Shown here one piece after another: positions 27,994 to 37,335 of a stretch of 64,000 nucleotides of DNA. This DNA is from Rhizobium sp. Lineage in GTDB: Bacteria > Pseudomonadota > Alphaproteobacteria > Rhizobiales > Rhizobiaceae. A program made the position numbers and the translations under genes. The stretch is from the NCBI GenBank assembly GCA_019739215.1, contig JAHHDR010000036.1, forward strand, positions 143,300-207,299, read 5' to 3'. Numbering within the stretch: position 1 is the first letter of the stretch; each line of letters begins with the position of its first letter. The notes beneath the pieces were generated by a model, which saw nothing but the letters and a program-made list of their open reading frames with translations, had not been told where the DNA came from and did not search any database.

Positions 27994-28908
27994 ATGATGC
28001 AGACCGGTATTTTCACCGCCTATTTCCCCTATACGCTCGAAGAGACGGCCAAGAAGATCCGCTCGTTGGACTTCAACACCGTCCAGCTCGACATGCACTT
28101 CAAGGACATCGATCTCAGCGCCGGCCAGATCACCAAGGACAAGTGCACCACGATCCGCAACACGTTCCGTGACCACAACCTGCCGATCTGCTGCATCTCG
28201 GGCTATACGAACATCATTCATCCGGACAAGGAAGAGCGCGCCCGCCGCGTCGGCTACCTCAAGGAAATCATCAAGCATGCCCAGTATCTCGGCACGCCCT
28301 ACGTGATCTCCGAGACCGGTACCTACAACACCGAGTCTGACTGGGTGCATCACGAAAAGAACAAGACCGAAGAGGGTTTTGAGGAATGCCGCAAGGTCGT
28401 CGCCGAACTCGCGCAATTCGCCTATGACCATGGCGCGATGTTCCTGCTCGAAACCTATGTCAACAACGTCGTCGGCTCCGTCGAGGAAACCGTCAAGATG
28501 TTCGCCCAGGTCGATCACCCCGGTCTCGGCCTGCTGATGGACCCGACCAACTACTTCGAGTCCCACAATATCGACGACATGGACAAGATCCTCAACCAGG
28601 TCTTCGACACGCTGCAGGACAAGATCAAGATCGGCCATGCCAAGGACGTCAAGCGTTCGGGCGGCGACAAGACCGAGAAGCATGCCGATATCGGTGACGA
28701 CGACGCGCTGGAAAGCCACACCTTCCGCGGCGTCGGCGAGATCGAACTGCCGGCTCCCGGCCTCGGTTCGCTGAACTATGATCTCTATCTCAAGCTGCTG
28801 TCGCGCAAGCACCCGAACATTCCCATGATCATCGAGCATCTGGAAGAGGCCGACGTTCCGCGCGCCAAGAAGTTCCTCGACGGCAAGCTTCGCGCGCAGG
28901 GGCTCTGA
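27994..28908 (+). CDS. Sugar phosphate isomerase/epimerase family protein (TIM barrel)
   Basis: A 304-residue AP_endonuc_2/xylose-isomerase-like barrel. Metal-ligand candidates are visible: E near FLLETYVNN, D in GLLMDPTNYFE, H in KIGHAKDVKR and E in MIIEHLEE. This family includes MocC, inosose dehydratase (IolE), and recently recognised 3-keto-glycoside isomerases or lyases. The ATG at 27994 follows GGGAGGACGACC. Position after a Gfo/Idh oxidoreductase suggests it acts on the keto product. Exact reaction not deducible. Confidence 0.85.
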   Translation: MMQTGIFTAYFPYTLEETAKKIRSLDFNTVQLDMHFKDIDLSAGQITKDKCTTIRNTFRDHNLPICCISGYTNIIHPDKEERARRVGYLKEIIKHAQYLGTPYVISETGTYNTESDWVHHEKNKTEEGFEECRKVVAELAQFAYDHGAMFLLETYVNNVVGSVEETVKMFAQVDHPGLGLLMDPTNYFESHNIDDMDKILNQVFDTLQDKIKIGHAKDVKRSGGDKTEKHADIGDDDALESHTFRGVGEIELPAPGLGSLNYDLYLKLLSRKHPNIPMIIEHLEEADVPRAKKFLDGKLRAQGL

Positions 28909-28922
28909 GAATAGACAAGGGA

Positions 28923-28950
28923 GGGCGGTCGCTATCAGGCCGCCCTTTTC
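28923..28950 (+). terminator. Hairpin terminator GGGCGG...CCGCCC-TTTT
   Basis: Six-bp GC stem with an 11-nt loop and four T, directly after the isomerase gene and 20 bp before the DUF4432 gene. It may terminate most transcripts or lower expression of the last gene. Confidence 0.65.
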
Positions 28951-28970
28951 AATCCTGCAGGAATACCAAC

Positions 28971-30149
28971 ATGGTCGAACTTTACGGAAGCCAGAGGTCG
29001 CGCGCCGATCTCTCTGCGCACACGGGCTCACTTGCGCAATTTGCCGGCGTACGGCTGGTGACGCTGGCCGATGGCGTCGAGCGCGGTGTGCGGATGCTGG
29101 AATTCCGTAGCGGCACGGGCTTGCGCTTCACCGTGATGGTCGACCGCTGCCTCGACATCGGCGAATGCGACTACAAGGGCATGGCGATCGGCTGGCATTC
29201 GCCTGCCGGGTTCAAGCATCCGGGTCTGCATGACGCGGAGGGCGAGGGTGGGCTCGGCTGGCTCCGCAGCGCGTCCGGCCTGCTCGTCACCTGCGGGCTC
29301 GACCAGATGCTGTTCATGAACGAGGAGCCGGGCGATCATTACGTCTATAGTCCGCGCAAGACGGTGAGCCATCCGCTGCATGGCCGGATCGGCATGACAC
29401 CGGCGCGGCTGACCGGATATGGCGAGAGTTGGTCCGGTGACGAGATGACCCTCTGGTGCGAGGGCGTGGTGACGCAAGGCGCGGTGTTCGGCGAACATTT
29501 GGAACTGACCCGCCGTATCGAGATCAAGGCAGGCACCAACGACATTCGCATCGCCGACACGGTCGTCAATCGCGGCTTCTACCGCACGCCGCATATGTAT
29601 CTGTACCACGTCAATGTCGGGCACCCGGTGCTATCAGAGGGCTCGCGTTACGTCGCGCCGATATCGGACGTGGTCTGGGCCGGCCATGCCGGCGACAATT
29701 ACCGCAAGCAGGGCGTGGGCTACCGCACGATGCCGGCGCCACAGATGGGTTTCCACGAGCAGGTCTGGCAGCACGAGATGACAGCGGATGCCGACGGCAA
29801 CGTGTCGGTCATGCTGGTCAACGATGCGCTTGAGATCGCCTTCGAGGTGGTCAGCCGCAAGGACCAGTTCCCCTGCAATTACCAATGGCAGAATTTCCAT
29901 TCAGGCCAGTATGCCATCGGAATGGAGCCTTCGACCAACCATGTACAGGGCAGGGCGTTCGCCAGGGAGCGCGATGAACTGATCTGGCTGGAGCATGGCG
30001 ATTTCAGGCGGTACGACGTGACGTTCAGGGTGCATTCCGGCAGCGATGCGATCGCGCGGGAAGTGTCGCGGATCGAGACGATCGCGAAGCAGCCGGCGGC
30101 GGAATACCCGGAGGTTTCCGGGAAACATGTGCCGATTGCGGGAAGATAG
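28971..30149 (+). CDS. DUF4432 family protein (aldose-1-epimerase-like)
   Basis: A 392-residue beta-sandwich protein resembling galactose mutarotases. Visible blocks include FTVMVDRCLDIG near residue 45, GLLVTCGLDQM, HGRIGMTPARL, MYLYHVNVGHP and ATGMEP-like AIGMEPSTNHVQGR. Such proteins accompany many sugar catabolic operons and may interconvert anomers or ring forms, but the reaction is not known for most. Likely co-transcribed with the sugar operon although a hairpin precedes it. Confidence 0.8.
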   Translation: MVELYGSQRSRADLSAHTGSLAQFAGVRLVTLADGVERGVRMLEFRSGTGLRFTVMVDRCLDIGECDYKGMAIGWHSPAGFKHPGLHDAEGEGGLGWLRSASGLLVTCGLDQMLFMNEEPGDHYVYSPRKTVSHPLHGRIGMTPARLTGYGESWSGDEMTLWCEGVVTQGAVFGEHLELTRRIEIKAGTNDIRIADTVVNRGFYRTPHMYLYHVNVGHPVLSEGSRYVAPISDVVWAGHAGDNYRKQGVGYRTMPAPQMGFHEQVWQHEMTADADGNVSVMLVNDALEIAFEVVSRKDQFPCNYQWQNFHSGQYAIGMEPSTNHVQGRAFARERDELIWLEHGDFRRYDVTFRVHSGSDAIAREVSRIETIAKQPAAEYPEVSGKHVPIAGR

Positions 30150-30212
30150 GAAAGCCAGAGTTCTCCTCCCCAAACATCGGCCCGGGAAGCGAGCCATTTT
30201 CGAGGAAGACGT

Positions 30213-31806
30213 CTAATCTCCCAGCGCCGCCGCCATCAGTTCCCGTGTGTAATCCTCCCGCGGATGGTCGAAGATTGCTGCGGTGTCGCCCTCCTCCACA
30301 ACGCGCCCGCTCTTCATCACCATCACATAGTCCGCCAGCGCCCGGACCACCGCAAGATCGTGGCTGATGAAGAGATAGCTGAGGCCGTGCCGGGCCTGCA
30401 GGTCGCGCAGCAGTTCGACGATCTGCTTCTGCACCGAGCGGTCGAGGGCCGATGTCGGCTCGTCGAGAACGATCAGCCGTGGCTTGAGGATGATGGCGCG
30501 GGCAATGGCCAGGCGCTGGCGCTGGCCGCCGGAGAATTCGTGGGGATAGCGATTGCGGCTGGCGGGATCGAGGCCGACTTCGCGGAGTGCCTCGATGGCG
30601 CGTCCATCGCGGTCCCTCGCGGTCAGTTGCGGCTCATGGACCAACAGTCCCTCCGTGACGATCTGCCCGGCGGTCATGCGCGGCGACAGTGAGCCGTAGG
30701 GATCCTGGAAGACGAGCTGCAATTCCCGGCGCAGCGGCCGCATCTGCCGCCGGTCGGCGTGCGAGATGTCCTTGCCCTGGAAGAAGATGCGGCCGTCGCC
30801 GTGGATCAGCCGCAGGATCGAGCGGCCGAGCGTCGATTTCCCCGAGCCGGATTCGCCGACAATGCCGATGGTCTGGCCTTCGCGCAGCGTCAGCGAGACC
30901 CGATCGACCGCCTTCAGTTCGACCGGTGGTCCGGCGAGGAAACCGCCGCCGAGCTCGAAAGTCACCGACATGTCCTGCGCCTCGATGAGGCGGCGGGCGT
31001 CAGGCCCGACAGGTTGCTTCGTGCCGGTCGGGTCGGCGGCGAGCAGCATCCTGGTATAATCGTGCCTGGGCGAATCGAAGATCTCCGTCACCGTGCCCTG
31101 CTCGACCAGTTCTCCGCGTCGCATCACAGCGACCCGATCGGCAAAGCGGCGGACGATGCCGAGATCGTGGCTGATGAAGACGATGGAGAGGCCGATGCGG
31201 CTCTTGAGTTCGCGCAGCAGGTTGAGAATCTGCGCCTGGATGGTGACGTCGAGCGCGGTCGTCGGTTCGTCGGCGATCAGCAGTTCGGCCGGTTCAGGCG
31301 AGCGCCATGGCGATCATCACGCGCTGGCGCTGCCCGCCCGACATTTCGATGCGGATAGATGTCATCCGCCGCTCGGGTTCGGGAATCTGCACCAGCCTGA
31401 GCAGGTCCAGCACCCGCTGCTTCGCGTCGGCTTTCGAGACCTTGCGGTGAAAGCGGATCGGCTCGGCGATCTGGTCGCCGATCGTGTAGAGCGGATCGAG
31501 CGAGGTCATCGGCTCCTGGAAGATCATGGTGATCTTGCCGCCCCGGATGTCGTTGAGCTTCTTCACCGGCAGGCCGACGAGTTCCTGGCCGCGATAGTGG
31601 GCTGAACCGGTGACACGGCCATTGACCGCGAGCAGGCCCATGATCGCCATCATCGTCTGGCTCTTGCCGGAGCCGGATTCGCCGACGATGGCGAGGGTCT
31701 CGCCCTTCGCGACCTTCAGGCTAACCTGTCTGACGGCGTGGACCTCGCCGTCATCGGCCGCGAAGCGGACGTCGAGATTGCTGATTTCGAGGATCGTTTC
31801 AGCCAT
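30213..31806 (-). CDS. Opp/Dpp-type ABC transporter tandem ATPase (frame breaks)
   Basis: One long protein with two ATPase domains, as in GsiA/YejF. Domain 1 shows GESGSGKSQT and MSGGQRQR; domain 2 shows GESGSGKST, FSGGQRQR, LIVLDEPTSALD and a C-terminal oligopeptide-transporter ending. The ATG at 31806 begins MAETILEISN. The frame is lost at 31294-31296, where TGA follows MIAMALA although the next frame continues with EPAELLIADEPTTALDVT. Just before it, at 31345-31360, the conserved YPHE before the signature is only seen by shifting one base and shifting back. Both look like read errors. Last gene of the operon. Confidence 0.85.
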
Positions 31807-31807
31807 G

Positions 31808-32938
31808 TCAGCGGTCCTTGGGGTCAAAGGCGTCGCGCAATCCGTCGCCGAAGAAGTTGAGTGCCGACAGCGTGACGACGAAGAACAGCGCGGGATAAAG
31901 CAGCAGCCAAAGGCTGGCCTCGATGGCACCGGCGCCCTCGGCGATCAGCAGGCCCCAACTGGTCAAAGGCTCCTGAACACCCAGGCCGAGGAAGGACAGG
32001 AAGCTTTCGAGCAGGATGACCTGCGGAACCAGCAGCGTGACGAAGACCACGACAGGGCCGATCGTATTGGGGATGATGTGACGGCGTATGATCTGGCCGT
32101 TGGTCAGCCCCATCGCCACGGCGGCGCCGACGAATTCGCGGCGTTTGATCGCCAGCGTCTGGCCACGCACGATGCGGGCCATGTCGAGCCAGTTGATCGC
32201 GCCGATGGCGACGAAAATCAGCACGAAGTGGCGGCCGAAGAACACGACCAGCATGATGACGAAGAAGATGAAGGGCAGTGAGTAGAGAATTTCCACCAGC
32301 CGCATCATGACATTGTCGACCCTTCCGCCGAGATAGCCGGACACCGCGCCATAGGCCACGCCGATGACGAGCGAGACGATGGTCGCGAGGATCCCGACCA
32401 TCAGCGAAACCTGCCCGCCCACCATGATGCGGGCCAGCATGTCGCGTCCGTTGCGGTCTGTCCCCAAGAGGAAATACTGGCCGTTGACCTGGCCGGTGAC
32501 GATGGCGGTCCTGCCTTCGTTGCTGGTTGAGGCGATGGCAGCGCCTTCGAACTCGTCGGGCCGGTCGAAATAGCGCACGATGCGCGGATCGATTGCCTTG
32601 TCGGCGCTGATCGTCGCCGTGTAGGTCGTGCCGTCGACGTCGAAGGCGTCGAGCCTGGCGCGGCCGCGCTCGACGGCATTCTTCATCACCGGCTCCAGCG
32701 TCTCCTCATGCGGATAGGGCGAGAGCGAGGGGCCGACGGCGACATAGCTCGAGTAGACCGCTTCATGGCTGTGCGGGTTGACGGAAGGGCCGAGAAAGCA
32801 GAAGGCGGTAATCAGGACCAGCACGAACGCGCTGACCATGGCGGCCCTGTTTCGCTTCAGGCGCCTGAAGGCGATGGCGCCGGGGCTGCGGCCTTCCACC
32901 GAGCCCGGCGCCGAGGTATCGGGCGTTGCGTCAGTCAT
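31808..32938 (-). CDS. Opp/Dpp-type ABC transporter permease (DppC/OppC-like)
   Basis: A 376-residue inner-membrane permease. One hydrophobic segment near residue 40 is followed by a long periplasmic insertion of about 110 residues (roughly 60-160) before LLGTDRNGRDMLARIMVGGQVSL, and then five membrane segments with the coupling motif EFVGAAVAMGLTNGQIIRRH. The insertion makes it longer than E. coli DppC (300), resembling YejE. The ATG at 32938 overlaps the upstream permease stop. Confidence 0.88.
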   Translation of the reverse strand: MTDATPDTSAPGSVEGRSPGAIAFRRLKRNRAAMVSAFVLVLITAFCFLGPSVNPHSHEAVYSSYVAVGPSLSPYPHEETLEPVMKNAVERGRARLDAFDVDGTTYTATISADKAIDPRIVRYFDRPDEFEGAAIASTSNEGRTAIVTGQVNGQYFLLGTDRNGRDMLARIMVGGQVSLMVGILATIVSLVIGVAYGAVSGYLGGRVDNVMMRLVEILYSLPFIFFVIMLVVFFGRHFVLIFVAIGAINWLDMARIVRGQTLAIKRREFVGAAVAMGLTNGQIIRRHIIPNTIGPVVVFVTLLVPQVILLESFLSFLGLGVQEPLTSWGLLIAEGAGAIEASLWLLLYPALFFVVTLSALNFFGDGLRDAFDPKDR

Positions 32939-33854
32939 GGCGCACTCTCGGATCGATGAAGGCATAGATGACGTCGACCAGCAGATTGAGAACGACGATG
33001 AAGACCGAGATCAGCACAACGGTGCCCATGACAAGCGTGTAGTCGCGGTTGAGCGCACCGAGCACGAAATAGCGGCCGACGCCGGGGAGCGAGAAGATCG
33101 TCTCGACGATGATCGACCCTGTCAGCACCGAGGCAGCGGTCGGGCCGAGGTAGGAGATGACCGGCATCAGCGCGCCGCGCAAGGCGTGGGTGCCTACGAC
33201 GCTGCGGAAAGGCAGGCCATAGGCGCGGGCGGTGCGGACATGGTCGGCGCGCAGTGCCTCTATCATCGAACCGCGGGTGAGGCGGGCAAAGACCGCGAGC
33301 TGAGGAAGCGCGAGAACGATGACCGGCAGTGCGAGGTTGCGGATGCCGCCATCGCCCCAGCTTCCCGTCGGGACCCATCGCAAGCCGAGGGCGAAGATCA
33401 GAGATAGAATCGGGCCGACGACGAAGTTCGGCACCGTGTTGCCGATCGCCGCCACGCCCATCAGGAGATAGTCGGCCCAGCTGTTCTGCCTGAGCGCCGC
33501 GTAGACGCCCATGGCGATGCCGCCGAACACGGCGATGACGAGCGCCCAGAGGCCGAGCACGATCGAGTAGGGCAGGGCCTGCAGGATCAGTTCGGCGACC
33601 GTGTAGTCCTTGTAGATGTAGCTCGGGCCGAAGTCGCCGCGCAGGACATTGCCGATATAGTAGAGATATTGCAGGTAGACCGGCTGGTCGAGATTGTAGA
33701 CCGCCTTCATGTTGGCCAGCACCGCCGGATCTAGTGGTCGCTCGAGGTTGAACGGGCCACCCGGCGCGATGCGGATCATGAAGAAGGACAGCGTGAGCAC
33801 GATGAAGATCGTCGGCAGCGAAGATAGCAGCCGGACGAAGATGAAACGCAGCAT
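32931..33854 (-). CDS. Opp/Dpp-type ABC transporter permease (DppB/OppB-like)
   Basis: A 307-residue permease. It has an N-terminal membrane segment, a periplasmic domain with GPFNLERPLDP, a membrane core with GNTVPNFVVGPILSLIFALG and the coupling motif LRADHVRTARAYGLPFRSVVGTHALR. Overlaps the DppC-like gene by eight bases. Confidence 0.9.
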   Translation of the reverse strand: MLRFIFVRLLSSLPTIFIVLTLSFFMIRIAPGGPFNLERPLDPAVLANMKAVYNLDQPVYLQYLYYIGNVLRGDFGPSYIYKDYTVAELILQALPYSIVLGLWALVIAVFGGIAMGVYAALRQNSWADYLLMGVAAIGNTVPNFVVGPILSLIFALGLRWVPTGSWGDGGIRNLALPVIVLALPQLAVFARLTRGSMIEALRADHVRTARAYGLPFRSVVGTHALRGALMPVISYLGPTAASVLTGSIIVETIFSLPGVGRYFVLGALNRDYTLVMGTVVLISVFIVVLNLLVDVIYAFIDPRVRHD

Positions 33855-33889
33855 GTGGCGCCTCCTCTCTCGAATGCGTAATCCGATGG

Positions 33890-33915
33890 TTCCCGTTCCG
33901 GTTCCGGAACGGGAA
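33890..33915 (-). terminator. Strong intercistronic hairpin between binding protein and permease genes
   Basis: TTCCCGTTCCGG and CCGGAACGGGAA form a perfect 12-bp arm pair around two bases. It lies in the 104-bp gap between the binding-protein stop and the first permease. Confidence 0.6.
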
Positions 33916-33922
33916 AATGACC

Positions 33923-33949
33923 GCGCGCCCGGTCAGGCGGCGGGCGCGC
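33923..33949 (-). terminator. Second hairpin after the peptide-type binding protein gene
   Basis: GCGCGCCC / GGGCGCGC with an 11-nt loop, immediately after the stop of the binding-protein gene on the minus strand. Together with the neighbouring hairpin it probably protects the binding-protein mRNA and limits read-through. Confidence 0.55.
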
Positions 33950-33958
33950 CTTTCGGGA

Positions 33959-35569
33959 TCACTCTTCGATCGAGAGGTACCTGGTCAGGTGCTCGTTGAC
34001 GAGGTTCTGGTTGAAGCCCTTGACCTTCTTGTTGATCAGCCAGAGGCTGGCATAGTTCATCATCGGGGCGATCGGGTGTTCGGCGAGCATGAGGGCCTCG
34101 GCCTCGTTGAGGACCTGCATGCGCTTGACCGGGTCGGTCTCGTCATAGGACGCCTTCAGCAGCTCGTCATATTTGGCATTGGTCCACTTGCCGTAGTTGA
34201 AGGCGGTATTGGACGAGATCATCAGGTTGAGGAAGTTTTCCGGATCTGCATAGTCGGCCGACCAGCCGGCGCGGGCGACGTCGAAGCTGCCGCCTTCCTG
34301 GAGGAAGGCATAATGCGCCTTAACATCGAGATTCTGCGTCGTCACCGTGATGTTGGTACCGAGCGCCTTCCACATGTCGGCCACGGCAATGGCGACCTTC
34401 TTGTGGTTTTCGTTGGTGTTGTAGCGGATGTCGATGGTCAGCGGCTTGCCGCCGTCGCCATAGCCGGCTTCCTTGAGCAGCGCCTTGGCCGCATCCTCGC
34501 GGTCGAGTTGGTCCATGTCCGCGATGTCGATCTTGGGCAGCGTGTAGCCTTCCATGCCTGATGGTACGAGCGTGAAGGACGGCAACTGTGCGCCGCCGAA
34601 GATCTTGCCGGCGAGGAATTCGCGATCGAGTGCCATCGACAGCGCCTTGCGGACGCGGACGTCGTTAAACGGCTCCTTGCGGTTGTCGAAGACGTAATAA
34701 TAGGTCGAGCTTGCCGGTGCGGCGAAGACCTGGTCGGCGCCGTATTTCGTGGTCAGGTGCTCGCGCTGGTCGGCCTGGTAATTGTAGACGACGTCAAGTT
34801 CGCCGGCTTCGAACATGCGCTCCGTCGCAGCCTGGTCCTCGGACGGATTGTAGATGACCTTGTCGATCTTGACGTTGGCGACATCCCAGTAATTGGGGTT
34901 CTTGACCGCGGTGATGTGGTCATTCGCAACATAGTCGGTCAACATATAGGCGCCGTTGGAGACGAAATTGCCGGGCTTGGTGAAGTCCTTGCCGTGTTTC
35001 TCAATGCTGGCCTTGTTGACCGGGATTGCCGTGTAATGGGCAAGCAACTGCAGGAAATAGGGTGTCGGGCGTTCGAGCGTGATCTCCAGCGTCCTGTCGT
35101 CGACGGCCTTGAGGCCGAGGTCTTCGGCCTTGCCGGTCTTCTTGTTGAAGCCTTCCGCACCCTTGATGGGGTAGAGGATATTGGCATAGCCGGCCGCGGT
35201 CGCCGGATCGAGCACGCGGCTCATGGAATAGACGAAGTCGCCGGCAACCACCGGGCTGCCGTCTGACCATTTGGCGCCGTCGCGAATCCGGAACGTATAG
35301 ACCTTGCCGTCATCGGACAGCGTGTGGCTTTCGGCCGTGCCGTGGACGACCTTGCCGTCGCGGTCGTAGACCATCAGGCCCTCGGAGAGGTCGCGCTGGA
35401 TGAAGCCTTCGATGTCGATGGAGATTTGCGCCTGGTCGAGGGTCTGTGGCTCGCCGCCATTGCCGCGCCGGATCACGGTTTCCGCCAGGACCGGGAAGGC
35501 GAGGGTGGCCAGAAGCGCGCCTGCGAAGGTCGTGCGTGCCACTGTCGTGAAGAAGGGTTTCATGTTCAT
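33959..35569 (-). CDS. Opp/Dpp-type ABC transporter substrate-binding protein (family 5)
   Basis: A 536-residue exported binding protein. The signal peptide is about 29 residues, ending FPVLAE. The mature start RRGNGGEPQTLDQAQ and the blocks WSDGSPVVAGDFVYSMSRVLDP and FNDVRVRKALSMALDRE are OppA hallmarks. The ATG at 35569 follows GGAGAAACCCT. OppA-like length and SBP features suggest oligopeptides, but many rhizobial family 5 proteins bind other compounds. Divergent from the second Liv operon. Confidence 0.9.
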   Translation of the reverse strand: MNMKPFFTTVARTTFAGALLATLAFPVLAETVIRRGNGGEPQTLDQAQISIDIEGFIQRDLSEGLMVYDRDGKVVHGTAESHTLSDDGKVYTFRIRDGAKWSDGSPVVAGDFVYSMSRVLDPATAAGYANILYPIKGAEGFNKKTGKAEDLGLKAVDDRTLEITLERPTPYFLQLLAHYTAIPVNKASIEKHGKDFTKPGNFVSNGAYMLTDYVANDHITAVKNPNYWDVANVKIDKVIYNPSEDQAATERMFEAGELDVVYNYQADQREHLTTKYGADQVFAAPASSTYYYVFDNRKEPFNDVRVRKALSMALDREFLAGKIFGGAQLPSFTLVPSGMEGYTLPKIDIADMDQLDREDAAKALLKEAGYGDGGKPLTIDIRYNTNENHKKVAIAVADMWKALGTNITVTTQNLDVKAHYAFLQEGGSFDVARAGWSADYADPENFLNLMISSNTAFNYGKWTNAKYDELLKASYDETDPVKRMQVLNEAEALMLAEHPIAPMMNYASLWLINKKVKGFNQNLVNEHLTRYLSIEE

Positions 35570-35767
35570 AGGGTTTCTCCGTTCTTGCTTTTTGTTCCCC
35601 AGTTCCCCGCTGGTGCGCAGGCGAGACTATTTGGCGGCTTTGGAAATGCAACTCAAATTGTCCTCCCGCCCAAGGCGGTCATTGGCATGCAAATGTCGGA
35701 TCGGGAGCATGACGTTTACGTTCACGTCGTTTGCAGCCTGTCGAATTCACGATCGTCAAGCTTCCGA

Positions 35768-35796
35768 TTGACAGGGTCGGCGAAACGCGCATATTC
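35768..35796 (+). promoter_or_regulatory. Promoter of second Liv operon, TTGACA-N17-ATATTC
   Basis: Perfect -35 at 35768-35773, 17-bp spacer, -10 ATATTC at 35791-35796. The shared 19-bp operator starts at the last base of the -10. Same architecture as the promoters at 46873 and 50910. Confidence 0.75.
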
Positions 35797-35814
35797 TTTC
35801 GTACACAAATGAAA
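35796..35814. promoter_or_regulatory. Shared nicotinate-regulon operator, copy A
   Basis: CTTTCGTACACAAATGAAA. Matches copies at 46902-46920 and 50939-50957 at 16 or more of 19 positions by eye. The consensus C[AT]TTCGT[AG][TC]ACAAA[TC]GAAA is an imperfect palindrome when one TTT is added on the left. It covers the expected transcription start, so it is likely a repressor site. Confidence 0.75.
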
Positions 35815-35817
35815 AAA

Positions 35818-35835
35818 GGAGCGGACAACCGCTCC
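35818..35835 (+). other. Leader hairpin GGAGCGG-ACAA-CCGCTCC
   Basis: Perfect 7-bp stem with ACAA loop about 15 nt into the predicted 160-nt leader of the second Liv operon. It may stabilise the 5' end or be part of post-transcriptional control. No poly-T follows, so not a terminator. Confidence 0.45.
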
Positions 35836-35964
35836 GAGGGGAAGTGCCTAAGGTCGCCAGCCGCTTGTCCGGATCTCGATTCCGGGCGTTGCACTGGTCG
35901 GGTTTGCTTGCGTTCGGCATGGTGCCGGACTAGGTTTCAGACGGCAAAAACTGGGGAGCGCCAC

Positions 35965-37251
35965 ATGACGGATTCCATCTTTTCGGCAGGTTCTACGATC
36001 ACGCGCCGCACTGTGCTGAGAGGCACCGCTGCCGCCGCAACGCTGCTGGCCACGCCCGCCGTGCTCCGCGCACAGGCCGGCGGCAAGATCAGGCTCGGCG
36101 CGCCGTTCCATCGCACCGGCATCGGCGCTTCCTACGGCCGCTGGTACGAGCGGACCGCCGTGGCGGCGCTCAAGCTGATCAACGAGGGCGGCGGCATCAA
36201 CGGCATGGAAGTCGAGATGATCGTCGAGGACGACGGCACCGATCCCAAGCGCGGCACCGAAGTGATCGAGAAGTTCGCAACCGAGTACAAGGTCGATGCG
36301 ATTTTCGGCCACCTCTTCAGCCATGTCGTTGCAGCGGCCGGTCCGCGCGCCGGCGAACTCAAGGTGCCCTACCTCGTCTGCTCGGAGGGCCATCAGCTGG
36401 CCGGCGGCGGCCTCAACCGCTATACGTTCCAGCCCGGCATCACCGACGTGAAGAGCCAGGTGGCCTCGATGGCGCCGTGGATCTCGCAAAATCTCGGCAA
36501 GAAGGTCGCGATGATCTTCCCGGACTACGCCTTCGGCCACAATCATCGTGACTACTTCTCCGAAGCGATCAAGGCGCAGGGCGGCGAAGTTTCGGCGCTG
36601 ATCCCGATCCCGCCGACAGAGAGCTCCTTCACCCGCTATTTCCCGCAAATTCCGGCTGACACCGAAGTGCTCTACCATGTCATGGTCGGCCCGGCCGTGC
36701 TGACCTTCGTCAAGGAACTCGGCGATCATTTCGGCTCGACTCGGCCGCAGATCTTCGGCTTCATCGACTCGCTCGAGGCGGTCGATCTCGCGACGCCGCA
36801 GCTCGACTATCTCGACGGCACCTATTTCTGGGAAGCGGCACCGCGCTATGCCCAGGCGGACCAGACCGAATTCGACAAGTTCTTCCGCGATAAGGTCGGC
36901 GTCGATGCCAATGGCGCCAGCACCAGCGACCCCAAGGACATCTCGACCTATTCCCACATGTTCTCGGTCTGGGAGACGCTTTTCGTCATCAAGAAGGCGA
37001 TGGAGACGGCCAACTACAAGGGGCCGGAGCAGAAGAACGACTTCATCACTGCCCTGGAGGCAATGGAGAAGTTCGACGCGAGCAACGAGCACCCGCAGGG
37101 CGACAAGACCTTCAACGGCAAGACCCACCAGGTGTTCGGCAAGCAGTTCATCTCCAAGGTCGAGGGCGCAAAGCTCAATGTCGTGCATGCGACCTCGATC
37201 GAGGACAGCATGTATCCCGACGAAGTCGATTACACGACGCAGGCGCTCTGA
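35965..37251 (+). CDS. Liv-type ABC transporter substrate-binding protein (second operon)
   Basis: A 428-residue exported type I binding protein. It has a twin-arginine-like signal (STITRRTVLRGTAAAATLLATP, cleaved near LRAQA) and then KIRLGAPFHRTGIGASYGRWY, a variant of the family start. The 'urea/amide-type' feature set (FQPGITDVKSQVASMAPWI, GTYFWEAAPRYA) sets it apart from classic LivK. The ATG at 35965 follows GGGGAG. Its promoter shares an operator with hnr and hyuA, so nicotinate or a related N-heterocyclic acid is the best guess for its ligand. Confidence 0.88.
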   Translation: MTDSIFSAGSTITRRTVLRGTAAAATLLATPAVLRAQAGGKIRLGAPFHRTGIGASYGRWYERTAVAALKLINEGGGINGMEVEMIVEDDGTDPKRGTEVIEKFATEYKVDAIFGHLFSHVVAAAGPRAGELKVPYLVCSEGHQLAGGGLNRYTFQPGITDVKSQVASMAPWISQNLGKKVAMIFPDYAFGHNHRDYFSEAIKAQGGEVSALIPIPPTESSFTRYFPQIPADTEVLYHVMVGPAVLTFVKELGDHFGSTRPQIFGFIDSLEAVDLATPQLDYLDGTYFWEAAPRYAQADQTEFDKFFRDKVGVDANGASTSDPKDISTYSHMFSVWETLFVIKKAMETANYKGPEQKNDFITALEAMEKFDASNEHPQGDKTFNGKTHQVFGKQFISKVEGAKLNVVHATSIEDSMYPDEVDYTTQAL

Positions 37252-37277
37252 CAGTCCGAATAGCTGAAACGGGAACT

Positions 37278-37296
37278 CGCCGGGCATCGACCGGCG
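37278..37296 (+). terminator. Intercistronic hairpin after second Liv binding protein
   Basis: CGCCGG / CCGGCG with a 7-nt loop, between the binding-protein stop and livH. Followed by a C/T-rich rather than pure T run, so probably partial termination or mRNA protection. Confidence 0.5.
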
Positions 37297-37335
37297 GGGT
37301 CTCTTCTTTCGTCCCGAGATCGAAGGTTTCGCCCG

